DNA from: Promethearchaeota archaeon
Lineage (GTDB): Archaea > Asgardarchaeota > Lokiarchaeia > Sigyniarchaeales > SOKP01
NCBI GenBank assembly: GCA_019057865.1
Contig: JAHLWP010000009.1
Span: 1-64,000 of the forward strand
Reading direction: 5' to 3'
DNA length: 64,000 bases
Within the stretch, counting starts at the first letter, position 1, and every line of letters starts with the position of its first letter. Below are positions 16,787-26,890 of this stretch, piece by piece. A program made the translations under genes and the position numbers. The notes under the pieces were generated by a model. It searched no databases, was not told where the DNA came from, and was given only the letters and a program-made list of their open reading frames with translations.

Positions 16787-17239
16787 CTATAATTCTGGGG
16801 GTGCAAGTATTTCAATAGATTTATAGCCTTCCTTTAAATTAATCAAATTGACTCCTATTCGAGTCTTTCTTTTAACAAGATGTTTAAAATTCCAACTAAT
16901 TAGAATATCAAGTGAATAGACAGTTGTTAAAGCAAGTAGAAGAGCGTCATTTTCAAATTTTTCTGGAATAAGTCCCTCTTTTACGTAAATAGATTTCATC
17001 TTATCAACTTCATTTGTAATCTTAATTTTATTTCCTTTTTTTAAGAATTTCTTTAATTTCTTTTTTATTTCTTCATTTTTTACTGCTTCTATTTCTTCGA
17101 CATTTATATTTGAAAAATAAAGCTCAAAATTATCAATACTTTTCCAAAAATCTTCTGTTTGTTTTTGACGTATGGGATCTCTATCATATAACATAGCACT
17201 ATAAACAGAAGTGTCCAAAAGAATTTTTAGTTTTTTCAT
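16787..17239 (-). CDS. PIN-domain toxin
   Basis: 150 aa. KILLDTSVYSAMLYDRDPIR carries the first Asp (D9). INVEEIEAV gives the Glu, and NDALLLALTTVYSLDILISWNFKHLV the later Asp and Asn positions; this matches archaeal PIN proteins that begin LLDTSVYSA. Expected RNase toxin. The 55-aa antitoxin-like gene follows 11 bp downstream. Confidence 0.8.
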   Translation of the reverse strand: MKKLKILLDTSVYSAMLYDRDPIRQKQTEDFWKSIDNFELYFSNINVEEIEAVKNEEIKKKLKKFLKKGNKIKITNEVDKMKSIYVKEGLIPEKFENDALLLALTTVYSLDILISWNFKHLVKRKTRIGVNLINLKEGYKSIEILAPPEL

Positions 17240-17757
17240 TTAAAATCCCCACTTTTCTTATTTTCTAAGTATAAATTAAGATGATTCTAAAATATATATG
17301 TTTAAAGTCTCATTTATTTTTTACATAAATTCTCAATTAAATTATTTAGTATTTTCTTGTATTTTTTCATGGAATCTCAAAAAAAGTATATTTTTATTGT
17401 CTCAGATCTTATATAGAGTTCTTTTATCCATATCTCAGTTAAATTCACGATATCTTTAATAAAACTCTTTTCTTTAATGTTAGAGCGATACATTGTATTC
17501 AAATTTTCACAGAAATTAACTTTTGATTTCATATAATTTGATAACTTTTTATTGTTTTAAGATGGTAACCGTTTCATGATGATCTATATTTTGTAGGTTT
17601 ATTGGAGAATAGTATTAATCTTTTATAGAGGAAATTTTCTATTAAAACGTGATGGTTTTGAATATAGAAGCTAATTTAATAAATAAGTTTTTTAAGCTTA
17701 GTTAAGATAATACTAAGTAATGATAAAATAAACATTAGAATAGTCTGGTAAATAAAC
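17240..17757. other. Gene-free stretch
   Basis: About 520 AT-rich bases between divergent genes. The only candidate is a minus-strand frame at 17377-17532 of 51 residues (MKSKVNFCENLNTMYRSNIK...), with no ribosome-binding site or known family. I would not call it a gene. Confidence 0.35.
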
Positions 17758-18045
17758 ATGGTTTCTCAAATTGAAAAGCTTAAAGAAAAAATTTTGGAGA
17801 CATTAAGAGAGCATGAGGTTAAAAGAGCCTCCTTATTTGGATCTATAGTAAGAGAAGAAATGACTGATGAGAGCGATATAGATATATTAATAGAATTTAG
17901 AGGGACTAAAAGCTTATTAGATTTAGCAAGATTAAAAATAGAACTTGAGGAAGTATTAAAACGTAAAGTAGATGTACTGACGTATAATTCTCTCCATCCC
18001 TTATTAAAAGATCAAATTTTAGCTGAACAAGTTGAGATTTTATGA
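17758..18045 (+). CDS. MNT antitoxin nucleotidyltransferase
   Basis: 95 aa. ASLFGSIVREEMTDESDIDILIEF has GS and DxD motifs (D40, D42), and KRKVDVLTYNSLHPLLKDQI closes the fold. Its stop overlaps (ATGA) the start of a HEPN reading frame that has an in-frame stop, so this antitoxin may now lack a functional toxin. Confidence 0.85.
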   Translation: MVSQIEKLKEKILETLREHEVKRASLFGSIVREEMTDESDIDILIEFRGTKSLLDLARLKIELEEVLKRKVDVLTYNSLHPLLKDQILAEQVEIL

Positions 18046-18380
18046 AAAAAAATGTAAAAATTTTTTTAGAGCACATTCTAGAAGCGATTAATTTAATTGA
18101 AGAGTATATTAAGGACAAGGAGAAATAAGATTTCCTTGAATCTAAGCAATTACAAGATTCTGTAATTAGAAGGATAGAAATTATAGGGGAAGTTATTAAA
18201 AACATCCCTAGTGATTTTAAGGACAGTCATGAAAATATCCCTTGGAAAGAAATAGCGGGAATGAGAGATATTTTAATCCATCAATACTTCGGGGTGGATT
18301 TAGAACTTACGTGGGAAGCTATTAAAGTAGATTTACCAAAATTGAAAAAATCAATTATTTCTATAATAAATGAATCGTAA
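18042..18380 (+). pseudogene. HEPN toxin gene interrupted by TAA
   Basis: From the ATG overlapping the MNT stop, the frame reads MKKNVKIFLEHILEAINLIE up to DKEK, then TAA at 18126-18128, then continues in the same frame through DFLESKQLQDSVIRRIEIIG and MRDILIHQYFGVD to a final TAA. The catalytic RX4HXY motif (RDILIHQY) is intact downstream. A single GAA-to-TAA change would explain it. Not in the ORF track because of the stop. Confidence 0.8.
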
Positions 18381-18633
18381 AAATTTAGAGGATTTCTAAT
18401 TCTGGACAATGGCAGGTTTATAATCTATAATGGGCGCTATTTTAGAGAGAATTTCTTTGCAAATTGTATAAGTATCAAAATGCAATTTATTTTTCAATTA
18501 AATTCTTGAAAGTTTTATTAATATTAAATAAACGATTTGTATTATTTATCTTAAATATAAAATTCGAAATCTTTAAAGAAAAATAAATGATCTAATTATT
18601 TTTAGTAAAAATTGAGAAAAAAGGTGGTTTAAA

Positions 18634-19479
18634 ATTCCAATATTTAGGAAAGATAATATCGAACTAAATTATATAAAAGAAGGAGAAGGCGAGCCTCTTG
18701 TATTAATTAATGGATATTGTTGTAAATTAGAGAGTTGGAATTTTCAAATATCATTTTTTAAACAAAAAATGACGGTTGTTGCATTTGATAATCGAGGAGA
18801 AGGAAAAAGTTCGAGACCAAATGATCCTTATACCATCGACACCTTCGTGGAGGATATCAAGGATTTATTGGAGTATTTAGACATACAAGAACAAATCCAT
18901 CTATGCGGTTTTAGCAATGGAAGTGCTATTGCTCAGGCATTCGTATTAAAATATCCTGCTTTAGTTAAGACCCTAATCTTATTAGGAACTGCTTCTTATT
19001 TATCTGATATAGAATTTGAACAACAACTTAAAGTTCTAGAAGGGACTTTTAAAAATGCTACTCCAGAAGATATAATCCAACTTACACTTTCTTCTATGTT
19101 CTCATTGTCTTTTAGAAAAAAATTGAAACGAGACAAGGAATTATTTGAATTATACAAAAATGATATGGGTTTAATTACTCAGTTAAAAGATCCTCCCCGA
19201 TATCAAGATTACGTCAATCAATGGAAAGCATTTAAGGGCTTTGATACTCGAGAGTTATTACATACAATTACACAGCCAACTTTGATAATGGTAGGCTCTA
19301 AAGATCAAGGTAATCTGAGAGACTCAAAAGCTATGCATGAAAAAATTCCAAACTCAATTATCGAAGTACTTGAGGATATAGGGCATGGTATCATTATTGA
19401 AGCCGCAGAAAAAACTAATAACATCATGTGGAATTTTTTAAAGGAGCGTTTAAATTTAAAAACTTCAATGCAAATTTAA
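18634..19479 (+). CDS. Alpha/beta hydrolase with ATT start
   Basis: 281-aa alpha/beta hydrolase-fold protein. The ORF track begins at an internal ATG (18769) and omits the first strand and oxyanion region (NIELNYIKEGEGEPLVLING). The frame is open only back to ATT at 18634, giving (M)PIFRKDN. AAGGTGG stands 6 bases before it, and a TGA lies in frame at 18613. Nucleophile Ser is in GFSNGS (about S94), acid in GSKDQG and base His in DIGHGI. Substrate unknown. Confidence 0.85.
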   Translation: MPIFRKDNIELNYIKEGEGEPLVLINGYCCKLESWNFQISFFKQKMTVVAFDNRGEGKSSRPNDPYTIDTFVEDIKDLLEYLDIQEQIHLCGFSNGSAIAQAFVLKYPALVKTLILLGTASYLSDIEFEQQLKVLEGTFKNATPEDIIQLTLSSMFSLSFRKKLKRDKELFELYKNDMGLITQLKDPPRYQDYVNQWKAFKGFDTRELLHTITQPTLIMVGSKDQGNLRDSKAMHEKIPNSIIEVLEDIGHGIIIEAAEKTNNIMWNFLKERLNLKTSMQI

Positions 19480-19576
19480 TAAATATTTGTAAATGTTCAA
19501 CACAATTTCGCGAACTTTTTTTATATATTACATTCTGCTCATTTTCTTTAAAAAAAATAATATTTTTTTATAAAAA

Positions 19577-20845
19577 TTAGTAATATGTATCAGGAATAGA
19601 TGGTTTTTTTGGAAATAGAATTTTGATCAATTTTTCTGATCCTGGTTTCAAAATTGAATCTTTGAGAATATATTTAATTTCTTCAAAAGTTTTATCTGAA
19701 AGAAGTAATTTTATTAAAGTTGAGTTAGGTATTTTAACATCGCAACTTCCTGGGATAGGATATCCTTTTTTTACCTCAATATCTTCAACTTTCCCATTTT
19801 TGAATCTTAAAGTAAAGATCTCTCTATAATCACTAATTACAATATCTTGAGATAATCCTTTATATGAAGATCTTTCTATTCTTTGTTCTAATACCGGACT
19901 AATAGCATGCAAAAATTCTTTGATATTTGGGATTCTGATTTGCCAGCCGTAACCTAAATCTCTCTTTCCTCCTATTGAGCAAATATATTGTGCAAATTTT
20001 GTATCAGAATTTACGTGAAAGACAATTTGATCCTTTTCCTCATTAAGGGTTTTAACGCATTGTAAAATCTTAATCATACTTTCTTCATTGACTTCCGGAA
20101 CTATAAGTGAAAAAGCAACATTATCATAAGACATGCCAATAGAAAAATAAGAAATTGGCTTTCCTTTTATCTTGATAAGAAATGTACTTAAAAAATTATC
20201 GTCAAAATCATCATTCATGAACTTATACATAAAATTATCTGAATTAAATCTGTTGGTTACAAAAAATCTTTCTTGTTCTTTATTATAAATCGATTTAATG
20301 AAAGCTAAGTCTTGTTTTGCAGCTTTTTGAAAAGAAATCATTTCAAGTTTTCTTGAAGGGACTTGACTTTTATTTAATAATATGCGTTCATCAAGATTTA
20401 AAGCAAATTCATATCCAAATCTTCGATAATAATAGGGAATCCCTCTAATTACAGAAAGGAGGTATCCTTCTTGTCTCATGATGTTCTCATATAATTTATT
20501 CATAATTCCCATAAGCCCTCTATTTCTATATTCAGGTAGAGTACCTACAAGCCCCATTTCACATATAGGGATTGGTATTCCATTAAAATTCCATTCTAAT
20601 GGCATTAGTGTAATAGAAGAAACTATTTTATTGGAATCCTTTTTTTCTATATAAATCCAATAGATTTCGTCTCTCTTGGGATGTTGCAAATATAAGCGAC
20701 TTATATATTTTTTTAAGGATTCTTCTTGATGCACAGTTACATTAAATGAAAGAAGCCTTTCTAATTCATCTGTATCATCAATAGCTACTCGTAAGGTCAA
20801 ATTATTTCCAATTATTTTAGAATATCCTTTTTGTATCATCATCAA
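19577..20845 (-). CDS. Eis-like GNAT acetyltransferase with SCP2-like C-terminus
   Basis: 422 aa. The N-terminal GNAT domain includes the acetyl-CoA loop region LVGTLPEYRNRGLMGIMNKL. A second degenerate GNAT domain follows, and the C-terminus (about 335-420, EIFTLRFKNGKVEDIEVKK...) has the SCP2-like fold seen in Eis proteins. Eis enzymes acetylate amines of lysines, polyamines or aminoglycosides; the substrate is not visible here. Stand-alone gene. Confidence 0.75.
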   Translation of the reverse strand: MMMIQKGYSKIIGNNLTLRVAIDDTDELERLLSFNVTVHQEESLKKYISRLYLQHPKRDEIYWIYIEKKDSNKIVSSITLMPLEWNFNGIPIPICEMGLVGTLPEYRNRGLMGIMNKLYENIMRQEGYLLSVIRGIPYYYRRFGYEFALNLDERILLNKSQVPSRKLEMISFQKAAKQDLAFIKSIYNKEQERFFVTNRFNSDNFMYKFMNDDFDDNFLSTFLIKIKGKPISYFSIGMSYDNVAFSLIVPEVNEESMIKILQCVKTLNEEKDQIVFHVNSDTKFAQYICSIGGKRDLGYGWQIRIPNIKEFLHAISPVLEQRIERSSYKGLSQDIVISDYREIFTLRFKNGKVEDIEVKKGYPIPGSCDVKIPNSTLIKLLLSDKTFEEIKYILKDSILKPGSEKLIKILFPKKPSIPDTYY

Positions 20846-21095
20846 CTTTTAAATAATAAAAATTTTCATTGAATAAGCAAATTTAAACCATATTAAAAAA
20901 TTTGTTTGATAACTATGAAAGAAAATTCTACAATTAAGCCATCTATAACCTGTCCATTAAAACCAAAATTTCATTTTTTAGCGCTCTTAAATTGGAATAT
21001 TTAAAAACTGAATAATTTAAGGTTTTAAAAATGGACTCCTAATGTCTTATATTATCTCAAACCAACTTTAAATATAAAATCAATGTCATTGAAAA

Positions 21096-21920
21096 ATGCT
21101 AGCTGACAAACCCATTAAATCAATCATTATTTTAATAGTTACAAATTTAGCTATAGTTGTTGCTGCAGCTTTTATATCTTTATTAATTCCATCTATCGAT
21201 CAAAATGTTGACCAGATCATACAAATCATTGTTACTTTTATGTTTTGGTGCTCATTAGTGTTTTTAATTGTCCCATTTGTTTATAAACTCCCAAAAAAAT
21301 GCGATACTTTTCGAGTTTATTTAGATGGGATTCATTTAACTAATTATCGCCCTTTTTCAAGGATACTATTGTATACTGTTAGCTGTTATTTTATTTTTGT
21401 TATCTTTCAACTTATTGGATCTTTAATATATGGTCAATACAGTTTCGATACTTCTCGAATATTGCCTCCTGAATCATATTGGCTACTAAATATTAACGCT
21501 GGACTATTTGAGGAAATAATGTTTCGAGGGATCATATTAACTCTATTATTGGCAGCCATTTCTGAAAAAAAATCCTTAATTATTTCCGCAGTTCTTTTTG
21601 GAGTAGTACATTATGCAAATCTGCTTCATGAGTTTAATTATGAACATCTTATTTTTACAACGGCTCAAGTTATTTGGGCAATCGGTATGGGACTACTCTG
21701 GGGATATTTAGTCATAAAAACAAATTCCCTCATACCAGGTATAATTTTACATTATTTAAGTAATGCTCTTGATTCCTTATGGCTTTTTGTACCAAACTCA
21801 TCAATCGAAATAAAACTCTTATATATGTTATTATTTGGAAAATTTATCCCTATCATCTTGTCAATGTTTTGGATAAAATTCATTTCTAATTCTGGAAAAA
21901 GAACTTCTAAAGTGTATTAA
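21096..21920 (+). CDS. CPBP-family intramembrane metalloprotease (CAAX/Abi type)
   Basis: 274-aa membrane protein with about 8 hydrophobic segments. Motif 1 is GLFEEIMFRGI (EExxxR, E139-E140, R144). Motif 2 is VLFGVVHYANL (FxxxH, H172). A late motif is IILHYLSNAL. This is the glutamate/metal-type intramembrane protease family that includes CAAX prenyl protease 2 homologues and bacterial immunity proteins. It is convergent with the AAA+/nuclease gene with only 3 bp between stops. Confidence 0.85.
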   Translation: MLADKPIKSIIILIVTNLAIVVAAAFISLLIPSIDQNVDQIIQIIVTFMFWCSLVFLIVPFVYKLPKKCDTFRVYLDGIHLTNYRPFSRILLYTVSCYFIFVIFQLIGSLIYGQYSFDTSRILPPESYWLLNINAGLFEEIMFRGIILTLLLAAISEKKSLIISAVLFGVVHYANLLHEFNYEHLIFTTAQVIWAIGMGLLWGYLVIKTNSLIPGIILHYLSNALDSLWLFVPNSSIEIKLLYMLLFGKFIPIILSMFWIKFISNSGKRTSKVY

Positions 21921-21923
21921 ACA

Positions 21924-24155
21924 TTAAATCCTAAAATAGATTGTTTTTGGAGTAGTTCTTACACAAATTGATTTACTTAAGTCAATTGCAGTTGTCCATA
22001 TATCTTCATCCCAGGTTTTTTCACTTTCTGCAATTTTTAATAACTTTTTTATAGCTTTTATTGTATTTGCGCAGGTTATCTGTTTATTTGTTTTAGATTT
22101 TTCACTTATATAATTCTGAACGCTATTTTTTACTTGTTCTAGCCCAATTTCAATGGGGGATCGTTGTGTAATTGGAGTTATCTTGAATAATTGTGCTTCC
22201 GAGCTATATTCATGCACTGGGGGTTGAATAAATTCAGTTATTTTTGTTTCTGGTGAAGGAATCGTAATTTCAGTGAGTTTAGATAGCTCTTTTAATTTAC
22301 TTCTAATTGTAATAGGGGATAAATTGAGTTTATTTAGAATAAATTCAACATCTTGAAGGGGAGGTTCGATTCTAAAAATATTTTCATAATGTACCATTAA
22401 TGAGATATAAGCTAATTCAAGATCATTTAATTTACTTATTCTACCTAAATGTGGATATAGTTCATTTGGAAGACTGTATCTATGCCGTATGTCTAATTCA
22501 ACATTAGTTATCCAAATGACATAATCTAAGGCTTTCTCTCTTAACAAATCAAATGTTTTATTAATATCTCCTTTTGAAACTTCTTTTCCTTTCCGATACA
22601 TCTTAACTTCTATTCCGACCTTCTTTATATATTCAGAACCTTCATTTCCAAAAAATTCTAAAAAAACATCAGGCTTTTTCTTTGATTCTCCTAAGGGAGG
22701 CTCATGTTTCACATCTGTTAAGTAATTGTAATCAGGTTGAGTGCTTAAAATTTCAAAGAATTTGCATAAAACATTCTCAACCATTGTGGATCGCTGTTTA
22801 TCTTGAATATGACTATCTAAAAGCTTATTCCTAAGTTCTTTTTGTTCGATATAAGAAAGAGTTAAATCATCCCTAGTTCTAAAAGCCCTGAAAGCTTTAA
22901 AGAAAGTATCAACAAGTTCTAGTTCTTTAGTTTTCCTATAACTCTCTATTAATTCATATAGATTTTTTAATGTCTTTCTTAAATCTTGCCCATTATTTTC
23001 ATAAAGATATTTAATACTGTTTTCTCCAAATGGGAATAAGATCTTATCATGTGGAGGACTAAAATTGAATTTATTCCAGAAGTTCAGGATGTATTGAGTT
23101 ATTACCATAATAACAGTATCAGGATCTAAATTAGTAAGGGCGAGAGTTTTTGACCAATAATCTAATTGTTGACGTTGGTCGCCTTGTAGTACATCATCAA
23201 AGTCACTATAAGCGTCTAAAGTGCCTGAAAGAATAATGGTCATAAATTTCTTTTGTCGCAAATTTAAAAGTAATGAAAACAAATTGGAAAATACTTTGTC
23301 TTTTAATCCTGACCCTCCTGCTTCTAAATGGTCAAAAATTACAACAAAACAAGTCTTATTATCAAATGTCCATCTAAACATCTCAATTAATTCGTCAATG
23401 TATTTTGATGCATCATTATCAGTGCTCACATTGAAACCTTTGTATGCATCATTTCCTCTAAAGGCGTTGAGACTTTCCATATATTCTGGATTCTGAACAT
23501 AAGACTTCCAAAAAGTTAATAAGAAGTTTAAATCAACAGGTATAAATCGGTTTAATATCGCTGCGTTTTCGTTGACTAAATCGAAAATTTTCTGATTAAA
23601 ACGAGCATTCTGAGTTTTTTCTTTAATATAATCAAGATTAGAAGTTAATTTTAAAACATCCTCTCCAGAAAACTTATGTAATAATTGCTCTTCAAGTTTA
23701 CCTCCTTTTTCAGTAATGAGTTTTATAACTTTACTAATCGTGCTCATGAGTAGCAAATCTAAAAATTCTACCTTTTCCAATCTTGAAACAATTTGACGGT
23801 AAAATGATTTCATCTTAAAATCTTCAGGTTGCCCACTCGTTTCGAGATATACAATAGGGAGGAGAAATTCTTTACTCAACTCATCTACAGAGTAGCAAAT
23901 TAAGGTAGATTTTCCAATCCCTTGCTTTCCAATTACTCGAAGTAATTTTGGCTCAAAATATTTAATACTATCTTTTATTTCTTCAGATATCTCTTTTATA
24001 TAATCATCTCGGCCAAAACAAAAGAGAGGAGGATTATTATAAAAGTTTATGGCAATTGGAGGTTTTGGAAAGGGATTTAGATTTTCTCTATTAATAATTT
24101 CAGTTTTACACTTCTTTAACCAATCTTTTTGAGTTTTATATCCATCCAATTGCAT
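21924..24155 (-). CDS. AAA+ ATPase with C-terminal PD-(D/E)xK-like region
   Basis: 743 aa. Walker A GKQGIGKST (75-83) and Walker B-like VVIFDHLEA (271-279) mark a STAND/AAA+ type ATPase. Sensor-like LSGTLDAYSDFDD follows. Residues 460-560 contain a helix (MVENVLCKFFEIL), then KKPDVFLEFF (D496) and VGIEVKMYRKG (E516, K518), matching a PD-(D/E)xK nuclease site. This is followed by a helical C-terminus. It is the last gene of a minus-strand cluster nurA-herA-(180 aa)-this gene; the gap to the 180-aa gene is 7 bp. No family name recognised; the nuclease call is motif-based. Confidence 0.65.
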   Translation of the reverse strand: MQLDGYKTQKDWLKKCKTEIINRENLNPFPKPPIAINFYNNPPLFCFGRDDYIKEISEEIKDSIKYFEPKLLRVIGKQGIGKSTLICYSVDELSKEFLLPIVYLETSGQPEDFKMKSFYRQIVSRLEKVEFLDLLLMSTISKVIKLITEKGGKLEEQLLHKFSGEDVLKLTSNLDYIKEKTQNARFNQKIFDLVNENAAILNRFIPVDLNFLLTFWKSYVQNPEYMESLNAFRGNDAYKGFNVSTDNDASKYIDELIEMFRWTFDNKTCFVVIFDHLEAGGSGLKDKVFSNLFSLLLNLRQKKFMTIILSGTLDAYSDFDDVLQGDQRQQLDYWSKTLALTNLDPDTVIMVITQYILNFWNKFNFSPPHDKILFPFGENSIKYLYENNGQDLRKTLKNLYELIESYRKTKELELVDTFFKAFRAFRTRDDLTLSYIEQKELRNKLLDSHIQDKQRSTMVENVLCKFFEILSTQPDYNYLTDVKHEPPLGESKKKPDVFLEFFGNEGSEYIKKVGIEVKMYRKGKEVSKGDINKTFDLLREKALDYVIWITNVELDIRHRYSLPNELYPHLGRISKLNDLELAYISLMVHYENIFRIEPPLQDVEFILNKLNLSPITIRSKLKELSKLTEITIPSPETKITEFIQPPVHEYSSEAQLFKITPITQRSPIEIGLEQVKNSVQNYISEKSKTNKQITCANTIKAIKKLLKIAESEKTWDEDIWTTAIDLSKSICVRTTPKTIYFRI

Positions 24156-24162
24156 AATTTCT

Positions 24163-24705
24163 TTAAATTTTCTTTAATTTAAACCATACATAAGTTTGAC
24201 CATCTTTAACCAAAGGTTCACCTTGAACTATTTTACCAGGCTGTAAATCAACCTTATACTCCATAAACAACTTATACAGCTCATTATGTATTCTTTCTCT
24301 AGACCATGGGATAAAATCTTTGATTTTTTGAGTAAGAGCTGAAATAGAAACAAAATCACCAAATCTTTTTTCAAGAGAGTTATAGGCAGTATTAATTGTT
24401 CTAATAAATTGCTGTTTAGTTATATCTTGAAATTTTTCTTCAGGTTCTGTCTTAAAAACTACATTTTCTAGTTTTGATAGCCTTATTTCAAAATCTTGAA
24501 ATTTATTTAATATTAATTCTAAATCCGAAATTGCACTACTAGATGTAGTAGTTTGGGTTATACTAGTTTTTTTAATTCCTTTTCCTTTTTTTCTCCGTTG
24601 AATTTCCCATTTTCTGAAGTTTGCAGTGATTTTATCTCTCCATATAGCATTCTTTCCAGTTTCTGCTTCAAATTGTAGCATTAATTCTGTCTTTTTAATA
24701 GTCAT
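24163..24705 (-). CDS. Two-domain protein of HerA/NurA cluster, with GKNAIW motif
   Basis: 180 aa, family unknown. Residues 1-40 (FEAETGKNAIWRDKITANFRKW) match a motif found three times in the 421-aa protein at 60920-62185. Residues 40-57 are a basic linker (RRKKGKGIKK), 60-80 may form a coiled coil (LELILNKFQDFEIRLSKLE), and 95-180 look like a winged-helix domain (FVSISALTQKI...RIHNELYKLFMEY...VKDGQTYVWFKL). It is probably a DNA-binding partner of the downstream AAA+/nuclease protein, 7 bp away. Confidence 0.55.
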   Translation of the reverse strand: MTIKKTELMLQFEAETGKNAIWRDKITANFRKWEIQRRKKGKGIKKTSITQTTTSSSAISDLELILNKFQDFEIRLSKLENVVFKTEPEEKFQDITKQQFIRTINTAYNSLEKRFGDFVSISALTQKIKDFIPWSRERIHNELYKLFMEYKVDLQPGKIVQGEPLVKDGQTYVWFKLKKI

Positions 24706-25154
24706 AAGTGGGACAATTTTTTGTTTTATCTAACGATTTCTAAATAAAATACCTATTAAAAAATATTTAAATTTACTTCTTTTTTGATTTGCCTTGAAAT
24801 CGTGGATTGTTACGATTTAATTGATTTGCCCGATTATCTCTCCCTGCTTTATAAGCAGGATTATTTTTATTTTTAACTATTGACCTATTATCATTAGGAG
24901 CTCAATCTCATAGATTTAAACAAGAACCTAAAAATATTAAAAGTAATTTTATAATATCTGAAGAAAATATTTTAAAAGATTATCAATTGAATGGAAATCG
25001 TTTGAAAACATTATTTTAAAGTTTAAAATTGAAGATAGATGAGATAAAAGTTTTTTGAAACTTAAACTAAAGAGTTTATCGCGTAAAGAAAAGGTAAAAA
25101 CAAAAGTTGAAGAAGAAAAAGAATATTGGAAATTAATAAAGAATATTTAAAAAT
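24706..25154. other. Gap inside HerA/NurA cluster with possible fragments
   Basis: About 450 bases. On the minus strand a frame without start, ending near 24777, reads PNDNRSIVKNKNNPAYKAGR then DNRANQLNRNNPRFQGKSKKK, two imperfect DNR...NNP repeats. On the plus strand, pieces such as LLSLGAQSHRFKQEPKNI (about 24895) and a Lys/Glu-rich stretch near 25060-25150 suggest a degraded gene. Neither is assignable. The debris separates herA from the 180-aa gene. Confidence 0.35.
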
Positions 25155-26879
25155 TTATATTTTAAAATTAACTCTTATAAATTCATCAGGATAATTAAGC
25201 GCATTGAAAAATAAGGGCGTTCCAGAAAAAAATAACGGTGAGAGTGGACCAATAGTCATAAAAGGATACTCTCGTTTTCCTAAACCACTTTGCGGATCTT
25301 TAAAGTTTTGATATAACCTTATTGCTTCTCTATTACCTCCTATAATTTCCTGGAGGGCGCGCAATTCATTACCCCAACCAAGACCAAACCCAAATGTAAA
25401 GACTCTTATTTGATTGATAATTTCATGATGGATACTTGAAAGCGTCTGACTAATAAACATCCATCCAAGGCCGTATTTTCGAGTGGTTCTAATAGCATCA
25501 ATAAAGGTTGTTCTTATTCTTTTGATATTTTCATTTTCTATTCTTCCTCTCGGTGCTAACCTATGCGCCTCGTCAACTACTACTAAAGAGTTTATGTTGC
25601 CTCCTTGTTTAAATTTATTTTCTGTCTGTATCGTAATTTTACTAAGAAATTGTTGTATTGCAATTAATTGAATATCTTCATTCCACAAGATATTCGTAGG
25701 TTTTTCTCTTGATGATAAATCTATTATAACTAAAGGATTTCCTTCTGATGCTTTTTCAAATAAAGTTGTTAATCTCACACTGTCTTTAGCTCTTTTATAG
25801 CTAAATAAATTTGTAATTCCTGCCCATAAATCATACATACTGTCTTCATTTAATGAAAGCCATACACTCTTGACTCTTTCTCTCGGCTCTTTAGTAAAAA
25901 TTACCCTCTGTAAAAACTGTTCATCAGGGATTAAACTCCATACTATTTTAAATGCATCTCTTCTGTAATATTCCCAAGGTTTAAATCCATTAAATATTTG
26001 GGTTTTAGTATTAAGAATTCTAATAATTTCATCTACAAAACGAGGCCAATGTTCTTCATAATAGATTTTTAATCTATTAAAGAATCCTGAGGCAATTAAT
26101 AGATCTTTGAATAAACTGTCGGAATAATCAAGCACTAAATTTTGTATTGTATAGATTTTAATTTTTCTACCTATTTCTTTCTCAATTATTTGTTTTAATT
26201 TTTCATTAGAAGAAAACTCAAGAGAGAATTCACCTTGAGGATCCAAAATAAAAATCGACATATTTTTATGTTTTGCATAACCACTCACCATCATTTTAGC
26301 TAGAACAGATTTACCAGAACCTGTTTTACCAAAAATACCAATGTGATAAGCTTCACCAATACCATCCTTTCCAATGTCGAAATGTTTAAACCACATTGGA
26401 AGTTTTATGTTTGAACCATAAGCTTTCCCTAAGTAAAATAACTCTTCTTGGTAATCATCTAATAAATCCTCCATTATTTCTTCATCAAATAATTTAATGG
26501 AAGTTCCTGTTGGTGGTACTGTACCTAGTATGCTAGGAACAAGATGTTGATCGTTGTTAGCAAAAACAGAACTCACCATCATTTTAGCAATATGAAGATC
26601 TTGCCTTTCTGTGATTGGGTCAACTCGGCCTTTTTGTCTAATAATACCTCTCATAGTTGGGTCTTTAGCTCAAATATTTCGCATCACGATTTCAGATATT
26701 TGTCCTAAAGCATAATGGGCCATTCCATCTTGCATAAAATTAAAAATGCTTAACTTACCTACTAATTTTTTATTAACCGCAGTTCCAATTATATCAATCG
26801 TTAATTCTCCTGTCGAAGAGGGAGAACCAATTACTCCTATTCTTTCTGCCTTGTCAATTTTCTCATTAACATTACTAAT
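25155..26879 (-). pseudogene. herA: HerA-type DNA translocase interrupted by in-frame TGA
   Basis: HerA/DUF87 hexameric ATPase that works with NurA in DNA end resection. The ORF track has only the 499-aa part from an internal ATG. The same frame upstream reads IGVIGSPSSTGELTIDIIGT and so on, the HAS-barrel domain, then RNI-TGA-AKDPTMRGIIRQ. The TGA (26670-26672, codon 70) sits where relatives have Trp as far as I recall. The frame begins at ATT 26879, seven bases after GAGGTG that overlaps the NurA stop. Walker A GKTGSGKS (about 184-191) and Walker B VVVDEAHRL (436-437) are intact. Either a recent nonsense mutation, a sequence error, or the C-terminal part is used alone. Confidence 0.8.
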
Positions 26880-26890
26880 TTTTAATCACC

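Noticed and set aside
17377-17532. 51-residue minus-strand ORF in the 17.2-17.8 kb gap
   Set aside because: No ribosome-binding site, no motif, biased composition; likely chance in AT-rich DNA.
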